Assembly: GCF_014201655.1 (NCBI RefSeq)
Contig: NZ_JACHEX010000006.1
Location: forward strand, 1-53,796
Origin: Thermosipho japonicus
GTDB lineage: Bacteria > Thermotogota > Thermotogae > Thermotogales > Fervidobacteriaceae
Length of the DNA stretch: 53,796 nt
Reading direction: 5' to 3'
Of the stretch, positions 8,767-17,876 are shown piece by piece. Every line of letters begins with the position of its first letter. Within the stretch, counting starts at the first letter, position 1. A program made the position numbers and the translations under genes. A model generated the notes under the pieces. That model saw only the letters and a list, made by a program, of their open reading frames with translations, had not been told where the DNA came from and did no database searches.

Positions 8767-9693
8767 ATGTTTTCAAAAAGATGCTATGGAATATTTATTT
8801 TAAAGAGTGAAAATAGCAATTGGAATGCCGATTTTACTAAATATCCAAGAAGACTTCCAGATGAAAATGCAACAATATTTGCAACTGATAAATCTGCTAA
8901 ATATGCGATAAGGAAATATTTCGTTGATTTAGGAGAAAGGGTTTTTGTTTGGAGAACCTTTAAAGAAAATGGCCAGCCAAAATCTCTTGAGGAGACATAT
9001 AAATATTGGTTAGAAGTTTTAAAAGATGAAGTGAAAAAGATAAAGATAAAAGTAAAAAATAAAAAAACTAAAAAGGAAAAAGAAGAGGAAGTGGTAGACA
9101 AAAAAGACTTTTTTAATAAATTTATAGATGTAAAATTATTTGGAATAACTTTTGCTGTTGGTGATGAGCAAATGTCGATTACAGGTCCTCTTCAAATAAG
9201 CTATGGAGTAAATAGATACAACGTTAATGTTCCCTATGTTGTAGATATTGCCTCACCTTTTAGAAACAAAGAAAATGACATGCAAACAACTCTTGGAAAT
9301 GAGATAAAGAACTTAAAATCTTACTACGTTTATGATTTTGTATTAAATCCAAGAAATTTACCAGAAGGTATGGAGATTAGTGATAATGAAATTGAAAAAT
9401 TAAAAGATGCATTGAAAAAATTTGCTACTAATTTAAATACAACTTCTAAAATTGGCACAGAAAATGCTTTGCTTTTGTTTGTAACTTTAAAAGAAGGTTC
9501 AAAATTAGTTCTTCCAACAATGAAGAATTTAGTTGATATAAGTGAAAGTGAAGTTTTGGATCTTTCAAAAATTTCAGAGTTATTGAATAAGTACAGAGAT
9601 GAAATAGAAACGGTTGAAGTTTATTACAATGAAAACATCTGCAAGGTTAATGGAATAGGTGAGAGCTGGAGAAAGGGTGATATTTTACTTTGA
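8767..9693 (+). CDS. cas7: type I-B Cascade backbone protein Cas7 (Csh2/TM1801 type)
   Basis: This 308-aa protein would polymerise along the crRNA as the Cascade backbone. The N-terminal RCYGIFILKSENSNWNADF and the central DEQMSITGPLQISYGVNRYN match the Csh2/TM1801 family, which contains an RRM-like RAMP core. Residues about 88-118 form a strongly charged Lys/Glu insert (KKIKIKVKNKKTKKEKEEE), possibly a surface loop contacting nucleic acid. It has a GAGGAGGG ribosome site and lies between cas8b and cas5 in the standard I-B order. Confidence 0.92.
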   Translation: MFSKRCYGIFILKSENSNWNADFTKYPRRLPDENATIFATDKSAKYAIRKYFVDLGERVFVWRTFKENGQPKSLEETYKYWLEVLKDEVKKIKIKVKNKKTKKEKEEEVVDKKDFFNKFIDVKLFGITFAVGDEQMSITGPLQISYGVNRYNVNVPYVVDIASPFRNKENDMQTTLGNEIKNLKSYYVYDFVLNPRNLPEGMEISDNEIEKLKDALKKFATNLNTTSKIGTENALLLFVTLKEGSKLVLPTMKNLVDISESEVLDLSKISELLNKYRDEIETVEVYYNENICKVNGIGESWRKGDILL

Positions 9694-9705
9694 GGAGGGC
9701 TATTC

Positions 9706-10479
9706 ATGAAAGCCTTTTGTTTTGATATAAAAGCCGATATGGGTTTTTTTAAAAAGAACGATTCAAATGCTAGGGTATTTACTACTTACAATTTTATTCA
9801 TAAACCTGCAGTTTTAGGGATTTTCGGTGCAATTTTAGGATATGGTGGTTACGATAGAGATAAAAAAAATAATAGTATTGAATACTATGAAAAGCTTAAG
9901 AACTTTAAGATAGCAATAAAGCCACTGTATAGAAAGCCTTTGAAAAAAACGGTGGTTATATTTAACAATTCATCTGGCCTTGCATCACAAGAACCAGGAG
10001 GTGTACTTCAGGCAAAGGAACAAATTATTGTCGAAAGTTTAGGATATACAATTTTTGTCCCCTTTTTTGAAACATTTAGCGAAGATGAAAAAGAAATCTA
10101 TGAAAAATTAGAATATATGGTTAAAAATAAATATGCAGAATATCCTATATATTTTGGAAAAAATGAATTTTTGGCATATTTTGAAAATTACAAATCACTT
10201 AACGTTGAAGAATTAGAAAGAAAAGAAGTAGTTGTTAACTCTCTTGTTAAAATGAAAGATGTTGATTTTTTTGTAAAAACCGATGAGGAAGAATTTGGTT
10301 TGTTTGAAGATCATAAAGGAGAGAAAAGTGTAACGATAATTGAGGAATTACCATACGATTTTGATGAAAATTATATGTATGTAAAAGATTTATTCATCTT
10401 TACAGATAAAGAGTTGAAAATAAAAAACAACGAAAGTTTTTGGAGGACAAATGATAATGAAGTTATTTACGTTTTCTAA
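9706..10479 (+). CDS. cas5: type I-B Cascade subunit Cas5 (Cas5h/TM1800 type)
   Basis: This 257-aa RAMP protein caps the 5' handle of the crRNA. The N-terminus MKAFCFDIKADMGFFKKNDSNARVFTTYNF followed by KPAVLGIFGAILGYGGYD is the characteristic Cas5 start with its glycine-rich turn. In I-B the protein is non-catalytic because Cas6 processes the RNA. The gene overlaps cas3 by 29 bases, so cas3 translation may depend on it. Confidence 0.92.
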   Translation: MKAFCFDIKADMGFFKKNDSNARVFTTYNFIHKPAVLGIFGAILGYGGYDRDKKNNSIEYYEKLKNFKIAIKPLYRKPLKKTVVIFNNSSGLASQEPGGVLQAKEQIIVESLGYTIFVPFFETFSEDEKEIYEKLEYMVKNKYAEYPIYFGKNEFLAYFENYKSLNVEELERKEVVVNSLVKMKDVDFFVKTDEEEFGLFEDHKGEKSVTIIEELPYDFDENYMYVKDLFIFTDKELKIKNNESFWRTNDNEVIYVF

Positions 10480-12862
10480 GTCCATAAATGATAAAATGGC
10501 TCATAAAAATGATGAAAAATTTGAGACTTTTATTGAACATGTTAGAAAAACAGAATTTTATTTGAAGCAATTAATAGAAAAACATGGTATTGAAGAGATA
10601 TTAAAAAATTTATTTTATGAGTTTGAAATCAATGATTCATATATTGAAACTGTGTATGAGTTTATTAAATACCATGATATAGGAAAGTTAACTGAAGAAT
10701 TCCAGAGTGGTTTAAGACTTGGAGATATTTCAATTACTCACAGTGATATAGGATTTTATACAATTTCTTCACTTTTGACAGATAAAGTGTTGTCAGGAAA
10801 GTTAAAAGAAAAGGAGTTTGTGTTTTTACTTCTTATTTCAACTGTGGTGTCAAGACACCACAGTTTTTTGTTAGATATTAACGAAAGTATTTATTGGAAT
10901 GAAGAAAAAGAAAAGTATGTAAGTTATATTCTTGAGTTTTTAGAAACTGATAATGATAAGGATAGAATAATAAACATGACAAAAAGTGTTTTTGGTAAAT
11001 TAAATATGAAAAAAATGAGAAAGGTCATCAAGATAGAATTTTTCTTGATTTATAAGCTATTGAATTCTTTACTTATTACTTGCGACTATCTTGCAACCAT
11101 GGAATTTATGAAAGGTGTAAAGTTTATTCCAAAAATAATAGATGATGATTTGAAGAATGAAATTTTGGAGAATATATCCTCGAGAAAAATTAATGGAAAT
11201 TTTAACCCAACTATAGATGAAAAGATTGATAAGCTTAGGCTAATGAAAAAAGAAGAAATTTTTGACTTAAATACTTTAAGAAGCGTCATAACTGCAAAAA
11301 TTGAGAAAAAATTTGAAAACAGTAAAAAAGATGTATTTTTTATTGAAGTTCCAACAGGAGGTGGAAAAACAAATATTTCTCTGAGATTGGTTAGAAAGTT
11401 GTTGGAAAAAAAGAAAAAGGTGTTTTATGTAATACCTTACGTAAATATAATTGAACAAAGTTTCGATTACTTTTCCAAATTTGTTCCGAGCGAATATATA
11501 ACAAGATATGATCATAAGTATATTGATATATCAAATGATGAAAACAAAGAAAAAAGTTATACTCAAACATTATTTTTGAATTTCCCATTTGTTTTTACGA
11601 CTCATGTAGGATTTTTTGATATGTTCTTTAGAAATGGAAAGTCTGATAATTTTAATTTTTATCAAATAGCAAATAGTGTAATTATTTTGGATGAAGTGCA
11701 AGCGTACAATCCAAAATTTTGGAATACACTTTCAAATCTTTTTTATTATCTAAGTAAATATCTAAACACAACAATAATTATAATGAGTGCAACGCTTCCT
11801 GATTTTACAAAGTTTATTGAAAAAGAAGACTTTGTTGAAAATTTAACACCTGATGTTGTAGATCATAAATTGTTTGAAAGAGCAAATTATGTGTTTTTGG
11901 ATAAAGATGTTGAAGGAAAAATTTTAGAAGAAGTAAATAAATCAAAAAAGACTTTGGTAGTTGTGAATACGATTAAGGAATCATACAGAATGTATGAGAA
12001 ATTAAAGAGCAAAATAGATGGAGAGGTATATATTTTAAATTCGACTTTACTTGATCTAAGAAAAAGGGAGTTAATTGAATATATAAAAAAGTATGATAAG
12101 GAAAAGCCACTTGTGCTTGTTTCTACACAATCGATTGAAGCGGGTGTTGATCTTGACTTTGATGTAGGGTTTAGAGCATTTTCAATTCTTGATTCTATTA
12201 TTCAAACCATGGGGCGTGTTAATCGAAATGCAAGGTTAAAAAATGCTAAATTATACTTGTTTGATGATGGAATGTGGAAGAGAATTTACAAAAGTGATGA
12301 AAGAGAAAAAATTTTAGAAGATAATTTTTCAAAGTTCAAATCGGGGAACTTAAGTTTAAATGAGTTTTATTCATTAACAATAGAAAAGTTAAGAAGAAGG
12401 TTAAATGCATTTACATTAGACTATTTTGATTATTTTAAGGATTTGAAATTCAAATATATAGATAAAGAATTAAAACTAATCGAAGGTGATAATTTTTCGC
12501 TTTTTGTACCTCTTGAAATTCCTTTGTACAAATTAAATAGTATAAAGAATTTATTGTTAGAATACAAATTAATATCTGATAAAGATGAAGTTTTACAAGG
12601 GGAAAAAGTATGGGATGCTTACATAAATAACGATTTTAATTACGTTGAAAATCACCTGTTTTCAAAAATATTTTCTTTATTTGTCGTTTCGCTTTATAAC
12701 TATAGAGTTGAAGGAAAAAGCATAAAAGAAATATTAAAAGAAGAGATGAATGGTGAATTTTATTTTGCAAAAGATTTTGAAAGATATTATAGCTATGACT
12801 ATGGTTTAAACGTTGAAAAATTTTTGGAATTAAAATCTTCTAGGGAGTATGATTTTCTATGA
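10451..12862 (+). CDS. cas3: CRISPR helicase-nuclease Cas3 (HD domain fused to SF2 helicase)
   Basis: This 803-aa effector degrades target DNA after Cascade binding. The N-terminal HD nuclease shows H30, H75-D76 (YHDIGK) and the H136-H137 pair (SRHHS). The SF2 helicase follows: motif I PTGGGKT near residue 302, motif II DEVQ near 415, motif III MSATLP, motif V SIEAGVDLDFD and motif VI QTMGRVNRN near 588. All key residues look intact. The ATG at 10451 has GGAGG 5-6 bases upstream and lies inside the end of cas5. A C-terminal accessory domain occupies about residues 640-803. Overlap with cas4 is 4 bases. Confidence 0.94.
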   Translation: MIMKLFTFSKSINDKMAHKNDEKFETFIEHVRKTEFYLKQLIEKHGIEEILKNLFYEFEINDSYIETVYEFIKYHDIGKLTEEFQSGLRLGDISITHSDIGFYTISSLLTDKVLSGKLKEKEFVFLLLISTVVSRHHSFLLDINESIYWNEEKEKYVSYILEFLETDNDKDRIINMTKSVFGKLNMKKMRKVIKIEFFLIYKLLNSLLITCDYLATMEFMKGVKFIPKIIDDDLKNEILENISSRKINGNFNPTIDEKIDKLRLMKKEEIFDLNTLRSVITAKIEKKFENSKKDVFFIEVPTGGGKTNISLRLVRKLLEKKKKVFYVIPYVNIIEQSFDYFSKFVPSEYITRYDHKYIDISNDENKEKSYTQTLFLNFPFVFTTHVGFFDMFFRNGKSDNFNFYQIANSVIILDEVQAYNPKFWNTLSNLFYYLSKYLNTTIIIMSATLPDFTKFIEKEDFVENLTPDVVDHKLFERANYVFLDKDVEGKILEEVNKSKKTLVVVNTIKESYRMYEKLKSKIDGEVYILNSTLLDLRKRELIEYIKKYDKEKPLVLVSTQSIEAGVDLDFDVGFRAFSILDSIIQTMGRVNRNARLKNAKLYLFDDGMWKRIYKSDEREKILEDNFSKFKSGNLSLNEFYSLTIEKLRRRLNAFTLDYFDYFKDLKFKYIDKELKLIEGDNFSLFVPLEIPLYKLNSIKNLLLEYKLISDKDEVLQGEKVWDAYINNDFNYVENHLFSKIFSLFVVSLYNYRVEGKSIKEILKEEMNGEFYFAKDFERYYSYDYGLNVEKFLELKSSREYDFL

Positions 12863-13335
12863 TTACTGGAAGTATAATTCAAGCATACCTTATTTGTAAA
12901 AGACAAGCTTGGCTTCTTTCACGGCAGTTAGTAGGTGAGCAAGATAGTGATTTTCTTGCGATAGGTAGGCTTATTTCTCAAGAGTCGTATAGCAGGGATA
13001 AAAAAGAGATAACTATAAATGGTGGGAAAGTTGATATTATAAGGTTAGAAAATGGTGAGATTAAATTGGTTGAAGTAAAAAAATCATCGAGAATGATTAA
13101 AAGTGCTAAATTTCAGCTTTTGTATTATATGTGGAAGGCGAATGTAGATTATGGAGAGATTAGAATTCCAAAAGAAAAGAAAGTTATAGAAGTCCATATG
13201 ACGGACGATGCTAGAGGGGAATTGTTAAATTTAATGAATGAGATAGAAGATATTATAAATAGAGATAAGGTTCCAAAAGCAGAGAGAAAGAAATATTGTA
13301 AAACGTGTTCTTTTGAATATTTTTGTTGGAGTTGA
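12859..13335 (+). CDS. cas4: CRISPR adaptation exonuclease Cas4
   Basis: This 158-aa RecB-family nuclease trims and orients prespacers by their PAM. The cluster-binding cysteines are visible: C13 (YLICKRQAW) and C147, C150 and C156 near the end (YCKTCSFEYFCWS), consistent with a 4Fe-4S cluster. The nuclease motif appears as LVEVKKSSR. It overlaps cas3 by 4 bases (ATGA) and precedes cas1 directly, the usual arrangement for a Cas4-Cas1-Cas2 adaptation module. Confidence 0.93.
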   Translation: MITGSIIQAYLICKRQAWLLSRQLVGEQDSDFLAIGRLISQESYSRDKKEITINGGKVDIIRLENGEIKLVEVKKSSRMIKSAKFQLLYYMWKANVDYGEIRIPKEKKVIEVHMTDDARGELLNLMNEIEDIINRDKVPKAERKKYCKTCSFEYFCWS

Positions 13336-13340
13336 TATTT

Positions 13341-14336
13341 GTGAAGGAAACAATATATATTTTTTCAGCTGGAACGTTAAAAAGAGAAGATAATTCTTTA
13401 GTATTTATAACTGAAGAGAATCAAAAAAAGCATATTCCTGTTGAAAATCTAAAGGAAATTTTTGTTTTTGGAGAGGTAAATTTAAATAAAAGGCTTATTG
13501 AATTTCTTTCTAAAAAAGAAATCATGATTTCTTTTTTTAATCATTATGGGTTTTACGTTGGAAGTTTTTATCCAAGAGAGCATTATAATTCCGGATTTAT
13601 GATTTTAAAACAAGCACAGTATTATATAGATAATGAAAAAAGAATCTATATAGCAAAAAAAATTGTAGAAGGTGCTGCAAGAAATAGTTTAAAGATTTTA
13701 AGGTATTACAAAAATAGGGGTAGAAAATTAGATAACCATATATCAGAAATAGAAAAAAACGTGGAAAAGATATTTAGAATAGAAGAAATACCTAAGTTGA
13801 TGCAAGTTGAAGGAAAAATAAAGAAAATTTACTATGAATCTTTTAATGAAATAATAAATTCTAGTGGTTTTAAATTTACAAAGAGAGGAAGAAGGCCACC
13901 TATTGATAGGATAAATGCGTTGATAAGTTTTTCAAATTCTTTGATTTATAGCATAGTTTTAAGAGAAATTTATGCAACACACCTTGATCCTAGAATAGGT
14001 TATTTACATTCAACAAATTTTAGAAGATTTTCATTAAATTTGGATATTGCAGAGATTTTTAAGCCTATTATTGGTGATAGAACAATTTTTAGTGTTATTA
14101 ATAAAAATATAATTGGAGTTAAAGACTTTGAAAAAAGCTTAAATAGAGTATTTTTGAACGATAGAGGTAAAAGAAAATTTATTGAAATTTTAGAAAAAAG
14201 ATTGAATGAGACAGTGAAACTGAGAAAGATAGGAAGAAATGTGAGTTATAGGACGTTGATAAGAATGGAGCTTTATAAATTAGAAAAACATCTTTTAGAG
14301 GATGAAGTATATGAGCCTCTAATAATGGAGTGGTGA
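13341..14336 (+). CDS. cas1: CRISPR integrase Cas1
   Basis: This about 331-aa integrase inserts spacers together with Cas2. I place the start at GTG 13341, 9 bases after a GGAG site; a TTG at 13323 inside the end of cas4 is less likely. Family features are the N-terminal beta domain (ETIYIFSAGTLKREDNSL), the metal-binding Glu region QVEGKIKKIYYESF, the His region THLDPRIGYLHS, and DIAEIFKPIIGDR. All look intact, so adaptation is likely functional. Cas2 follows after 1 base. Confidence 0.94.
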   Translation: MKETIYIFSAGTLKREDNSLVFITEENQKKHIPVENLKEIFVFGEVNLNKRLIEFLSKKEIMISFFNHYGFYVGSFYPREHYNSGFMILKQAQYYIDNEKRIYIAKKIVEGAARNSLKILRYYKNRGRKLDNHISEIEKNVEKIFRIEEIPKLMQVEGKIKKIYYESFNEIINSSGFKFTKRGRRPPIDRINALISFSNSLIYSIVLREIYATHLDPRIGYLHSTNFRRFSLNLDIAEIFKPIIGDRTIFSVINKNIIGVKDFEKSLNRVFLNDRGKRKFIEILEKRLNETVKLRKIGRNVSYRTLIRMELYKLEKHLLEDEVYEPLIMEW

Positions 14337-14337
14337 T

Positions 14338-14598
14338 ATGTTTGTTATTCTATACTATGATGTTGGTGTAAAAAGAGTTTCAAAAATGCTTAAAGTGTGT
14401 AGAAAATATTTGACGTGGGTTCAGAATTCGGTCTTTGAAGGAGAAATAAGTTATTCAAATCTTGAACGTTTAAAAAGCGAAATAGGAAGGATTATAAAAG
14501 ATGAGGATTCAGTAGTAATATACGTTTTTAATCAAATGTTGTACAGCAAAAGAGAAGTTTTAGGAAAAGATAAAAAAGAAGAAACAAAATTTTTATAG
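14338..14598 (+). CDS. cas2: CRISPR adaptation protein Cas2
   Basis: This 86-aa ferredoxin-fold protein is the structural partner of Cas1. The first strand MFVILYYDVGVKRVSKMLKVC carries the conserved Asp of Cas2, and TWVQNSVFEGEIS matches the canonical WVQxSVFEG segment. It is the last cas gene and immediately precedes the leader and array. A GGAGTGGTGAT ribosome site overlaps the end of cas1. Confidence 0.94.
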   Translation: MFVILYYDVGVKRVSKMLKVCRKYLTWVQNSVFEGEISYSNLERLKSEIGRIIKDEDSVVIYVFNQMLYSKREVLGKDKKEETKFL

Positions 14599-14603
14599 TT
14601 AAA

Positions 14604-14649
14604 TTCAGTCGATGTGTAGTAGTGTAAAAGGTCCTGGAGATCGACTGAA
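14604..14649 (+). other. perfect inverted repeat (stem-loop) between cas2 and the CRISPR leader
   Basis: TTCAGTCGAT (14604-14613) and ATCGACTGAA (14640-14649) form a 10-bp perfect stem around a 26-base loop containing GTGTAGTAGTGTAAAAGG. No T-run follows on the plus strand (an A-run follows instead), so it is not a normal terminator for cas2. It may be an RNA structure closing the cas message or a protein-binding site at the head of the leader. Confidence 0.55.
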
Positions 14650-14727
14650 AAAAATCAAAAAAATGTGTAACTTTAAAATATTTTACGTTAATATTGTTTA
14701 TCATTTATTATGATTTTTTCAAAAAGG

Positions 14728-14756
14728 TTGCAAAAAGTAATAATATGTAATATAAT
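14728..14756 (+). promoter_or_regulatory. pre-crRNA promoter in the CRISPR leader
   Basis: TTGCAA (14728-14733) and TATAAT (14751-14756) are separated by exactly 17 bases. Transcription would begin about 10 bases before the first repeat. The AT-rich leader extends from about 14650 to 14772. Confidence 0.8.
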
Positions 14757-14772
14757 TATAACGTAATCTATG

Positions 14773-15995
14773 GTTTGTACCTTACCTTGTAGGAATTGAA
14801 ATTTCCAATTGTATGTATAAGATCCATCTGATATATCGTTTGTACCTTACCTTGTAGGAATTGAAATGAGCTAATAACAATTCTTTTTGAATATTCCTTT
14901 GAGTTTGTAGCTTACCTTGTAGGAATTGAAATTTAGCATCGCTTCGTACAAAACTACCTGCGTGTAAAGTTTGTACCTTACCTTGTAGGAATTGAAATTA
15001 AGTTCTGCTGTGGAAGAAAATGGTGTTTTAACTATGTTTGTACCTTACCTTGTAGGAATTGAAACATCATTGGTTGCACCAACCTTTTTGGAAATACAGC
15101 AGTTTGTACCTTACCTTGTAGGAATTGAAACAGCCATTTACGTGCTTCCGGTGTTTTATCTTTAATCGTTTGTACCTTACCTTGTAGGAATTGAAACAAA
15201 TATTGCTCTAAAAACTCAATACTTAACTTTTCAAGTTTGTACCTTACCTTGTAGGAATTGAAACATGGCTTATGCAACTGTCATATGTGATGGAAAATAC
15301 AGTTTGTACCTTACCTTGTAGGAATTGAAACAAGTCTTCAAAAGACAATACCTTTTCTTCAAGCATTGTTTGTACCTTACCTTGTAGGAATTGAAACATT
15401 CACCTTTACCTTCCAAAGAAGGTACTTGATACCTGTTTGTACCTTACCTTGTAGGAATTGAAACTAAATATCTAACGATTAACGGTAAGAGCAGTCGTAT
15501 GTTTGTACCTTACCTTGTAGGAATTGAAACTTTAGGTAGTTTATGGATTGTAATATGTCGTTTATCGTTTGTACCTTACCTTGTAGGAATTGAAACTTTA
15601 ATGGGATTTCTGTAATGTTTTGAGACTGCCCAGTTTGTACCTTACCTTGTAGGAATTGAAACTTAAATTCTTTACTGATTATCAAACATTTGAAAAATTG
15701 TTTGTACCTTACCTTGTAGGAATTGAAACCTGTTTTTACTAACGAACCTCCACTACTTCCTACATCGTTTGTACCTTACCTTGTAGGAATTGAAACTCAC
15801 TTATACCTAACATCTTTAATACCATCATATTCATAGTTTGTACCTTACCTTGTAGGAATTGAAACGTTATTTCAGGGCTCCTCCAACCATACTTCTCATA
15901 GTTTGTACCTTACCTTGTAGGAATTGAAACCAAAACGACTGTGATGTTCTGTAATATCTAAGCTTGTTTGTACCTTACCTTGTAGGAATTGATAC
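14773..15995 (+). CRISPR. CRISPR array, 19 repeats of 30 bp and 18 spacers
   Basis: Repeats begin GTTTGTACCTTACC and end TTGTAGGAATTGAAAC. They start at 14773, 14838, 14903, 14969, 15036, 15102, 15168, 15235, 15302, 15368, 15435, 15501, 15567, 15633, 15700, 15767, 15836, 15901 and 15966. The period is 65-69 bp, giving spacers of 35-39 bp. The GAATTGAAAC end is typical of type I-B/III repeats processed by Cas6. The first four repeats end in T instead of C, the third also has GTAGC for GTACC, and the last one is degenerate (GATAC). The leader and promoter are on the cas2 side, so transcription runs plus and new spacers enter at 14773. Confidence 0.98.
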
Positions 15996-16012
15996 AAGAA
16001 AAATTGGTAAAA

Positions 16013-16043
16013 AATAATGGCTCCACAAGGAGCCATTATTCTT
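16013..16043. terminator. bidirectional terminator between CRISPR array and phzF-like gene
   Basis: AATAATGGCTCC / GGAGCCATTATT with loop ACAA forms a 12-bp perfect stem, flanked by A-rich and T-rich sides. It can end both the pre-crRNA and the convergent minus-strand operon. Confidence 0.85.
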
Positions 16044-16064
16044 AGTTTTATTATTTAATTTTCT

Positions 16065-16904
16065 TTAAACTTCCAGATTTCCTTCTATTATAATCTTTGC
16101 TTTCCCACCTATGAAGACTTTTTCATTTTCAATTTTTCCAAATATTTCCGATTTCCTGTTCATTGATTCACCTTGAATAATTTTGTGTACTTTTTTTTCA
16201 TCAATTATGTTATTTTTGTATAGATAGTATAACAATGCACCATTTGCTGTACCAGTTGCTGCTTCTTCATTTATTCCATATAATGGTGCAAAATCTCTTG
16301 TGTTTGCAAGCGCTTCCCTTTCATCTAAAGTAAATAAGTGAAAACTTACAATGTTGTTTTCTTTTGTGAACTCTTTTATTTTTTCAAGATTTGGTTTTAA
16401 TTTAAGTAATGTTTCTTTCTTTTTTATTGGAATAAGTAGATCCCATAGTCCAGTATACGAAGCTTGTGGTTTAAAACGTTCATCTAAATCTTCAAAGTTT
16501 ATGCCTAATATTTCTGTTATTGCATCTTTATCATAAACTTTTCCAAGCTCAGGTTTTGCTTGCTCCATCAAAACTAAGTCATTTTCTATTAAAATACTTA
16601 GTTTTCCAACGTTTGTATGTAGATTGTATTTATTGTTTGAAAAAACTAAGTTTTTTTCTTTGAGAACATAAAAAGTTGCAATTGTTGCATGGCCACAAAG
16701 ATCAATTTCCGAAACAGGTGTAAAATATTCTATTTTAAAGTCATTTTTAGATATCTTTTTAATAAAAGCTGTTTCAGAAAATTTAACTTCACTTGCAATA
16801 AGCTGCTTTATATTTTTTGGAATATCTTTTTCTAAAATAACAACACCTGCAGGGTTGCCTTTGAAAGGTTCACTAGTAAAAGCATCTACTATGTAAAAGT
16901 TCAT
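16065..16904 (-). CDS. PhzF-family isomerase-like protein
   Basis: This 279-aa protein has the PhzF/diaminopimelate-epimerase-like fold. Diagnostic segments are VDAFTSEPFKGNPAGVV at the N-terminus, KFSETAFI, and DLCGHATIATFYVL; in the second lobe, NEEAATGTANGALLYYLY is the matching phosphate/substrate loop. PhzF proteins isomerise small hydroxy or amino acids, but the substrate of stand-alone homologues such as this is generally unknown, and there are no phenazine genes nearby. It overlaps the peroxiredoxin gene by 4 bases, so they form a two-gene operon. Confidence 0.88.
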   Translation of the reverse strand: MNFYIVDAFTSEPFKGNPAGVVILEKDIPKNIKQLIASEVKFSETAFIKKISKNDFKIEYFTPVSEIDLCGHATIATFYVLKEKNLVFSNNKYNLHTNVGKLSILIENDLVLMEQAKPELGKVYDKDAITEILGINFEDLDERFKPQASYTGLWDLLIPIKKKETLLKLKPNLEKIKEFTKENNIVSFHLFTLDEREALANTRDFAPLYGINEEAATGTANGALLYYLYKNNIIDEKKVHKIIQGESMNRKSEIFGKIENEKVFIGGKAKIIIEGNLEV

Positions 16905-17365
16905 TTTGCAATTACCTCTTCTACCTCATTGTATGAAGGTTCTTTACCAGGATCATCTGAAACCCAAGAATATATTATTTTTCCTTCTTCATCAATTATA
17001 TAGACCGCTCTTTTTGAAACTGTGTAATTTTTGATTCCTACAAAATTTTCGTGTACTCCTCCATATTTTCTTGAAACTATGCCACCAAAATCAGAAAGTA
17101 GATCAAAATTTAGTCTGTTTTTTTCGGCAAACGCTTTGTTTGCAAAAGGTGAATCTACACTGATACCAAAAACTTTTGCATTTAAATTATTGAATTTTGC
17201 CATCATATCCCTAAAAGAACACAGTTCTTTTTCACACACACTTGTAAATGCCCCAGGATAGAAAACTAAGACTATTTTTTGCCCTATTAATGATGAAAGT
17301 TTAACCTTTTCAAGTTTTGTGTTTACAAGTTCAAAATCAATATACATACTACCTTTTTCTAACAT
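16901..17365 (-). CDS. peroxiredoxin, Bcp/PrxQ-like
   Basis: This 154-aa thioredoxin-fold peroxidase has the active-site segment YPGAFTSVCEKELC. C44 is the peroxidatic Cys, and C49, four residues later, is the likely resolving Cys, as in atypical two-Cys Bcp/PrxQ enzymes. PxxxT/SxxC is present as PGAFTSVC. The protein should reduce hydroperoxides with thioredoxin and help oxygen tolerance in an anaerobe. ATG 17365 has AAGGGGTGAG upstream and is divergent from the CoA-binding protein gene. Confidence 0.9.
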   Translation of the reverse strand: MLEKGSMYIDFELVNTKLEKVKLSSLIGQKIVLVFYPGAFTSVCEKELCSFRDMMAKFNNLNAKVFGISVDSPFANKAFAEKNRLNFDLLSDFGGIVSRKYGGVHENFVGIKNYTVSKRAVYIIDEEGKIIYSWVSDDPGKEPSYNEVEEVIAK

Positions 17366-17497
17366 AATCTCACCCCTTAATTAGTTATGCCTAACTGAAC
17401 AATTAAATTATAACATATTTAAAAAAATAACAAAATCTTAAAATTATTTATGATATACTCGAGTGATATAATATATTCTAGAAAGGAGAGTGAAAAA

Positions 17498-17872
17498 GTG
17501 GATTTGACTAATGTAAAAAAGATAGCTCTTGTTGGAGCAACTACTAACAAAGAAAAATTTGGAAATATAATTTTGAGGGATTTAACAAAAAAGGGGTTTG
17601 AAATTGTTCCTGTTACTCCAAGGTATGAAGAAATAGAAGGAATAAAGACGGTAAACTCAGTTAAAGAACTTTCCAAGGATATTGATTTAATAGTTTTTGT
17701 TGTTCCTCCATCAGTTGGGATAGAAGTTACAAAAGAGGCAGTAAGTGAAGGATTTAAAAATCTATGGTATCAGCCAGGTGCTTATTCTCAAGAAATTGAT
17801 GAGTATTTAAAAAGTGTTGGTATTGAAGCTGTGCATGATATATGTATTATGGTAGAAACAAATAGGAGGTGA
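17498..17872 (+). CDS. CoA-binding domain protein (YccU-like)
   Basis: This about 124-aa single-domain Rossmann protein resembles the CoA-binding domain of succinyl-CoA synthetase alpha and the YccU family. Visible segments are [23 protein letters not shown] (nucleotide-binding loop), [26 protein letters not shown] and [17 protein letters not shown] take GTG 17498 as the start because AAAGGAG precedes it at a normal distance; an ATG 48 bases earlier has no ribosome site. Its specific role is unknown. Phosphohexomutase follows 4 bases later. Confidence 0.82.
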   Translation: MDLTNVKKIALVGATTNKEKFGNIILRDLTKKGFEIVPVTPRYEEIEGIKTVNSVKELSKDIDLIVFVVPPSVGIEVTKEAVSEGFKNLWYQPGAYSQEIDEYLKSVGIEAVHDICIMVETNRR

Positions 17873-17876
17873 TTAT

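Noticed and set aside
15032-15685. Minus-strand open frames of 81 and 68 codons with repeated FQFLQGKVQT
   Set aside because: They are translations of CRISPR repeats and spacers; the repeated peptide is the repeat itself read backwards.
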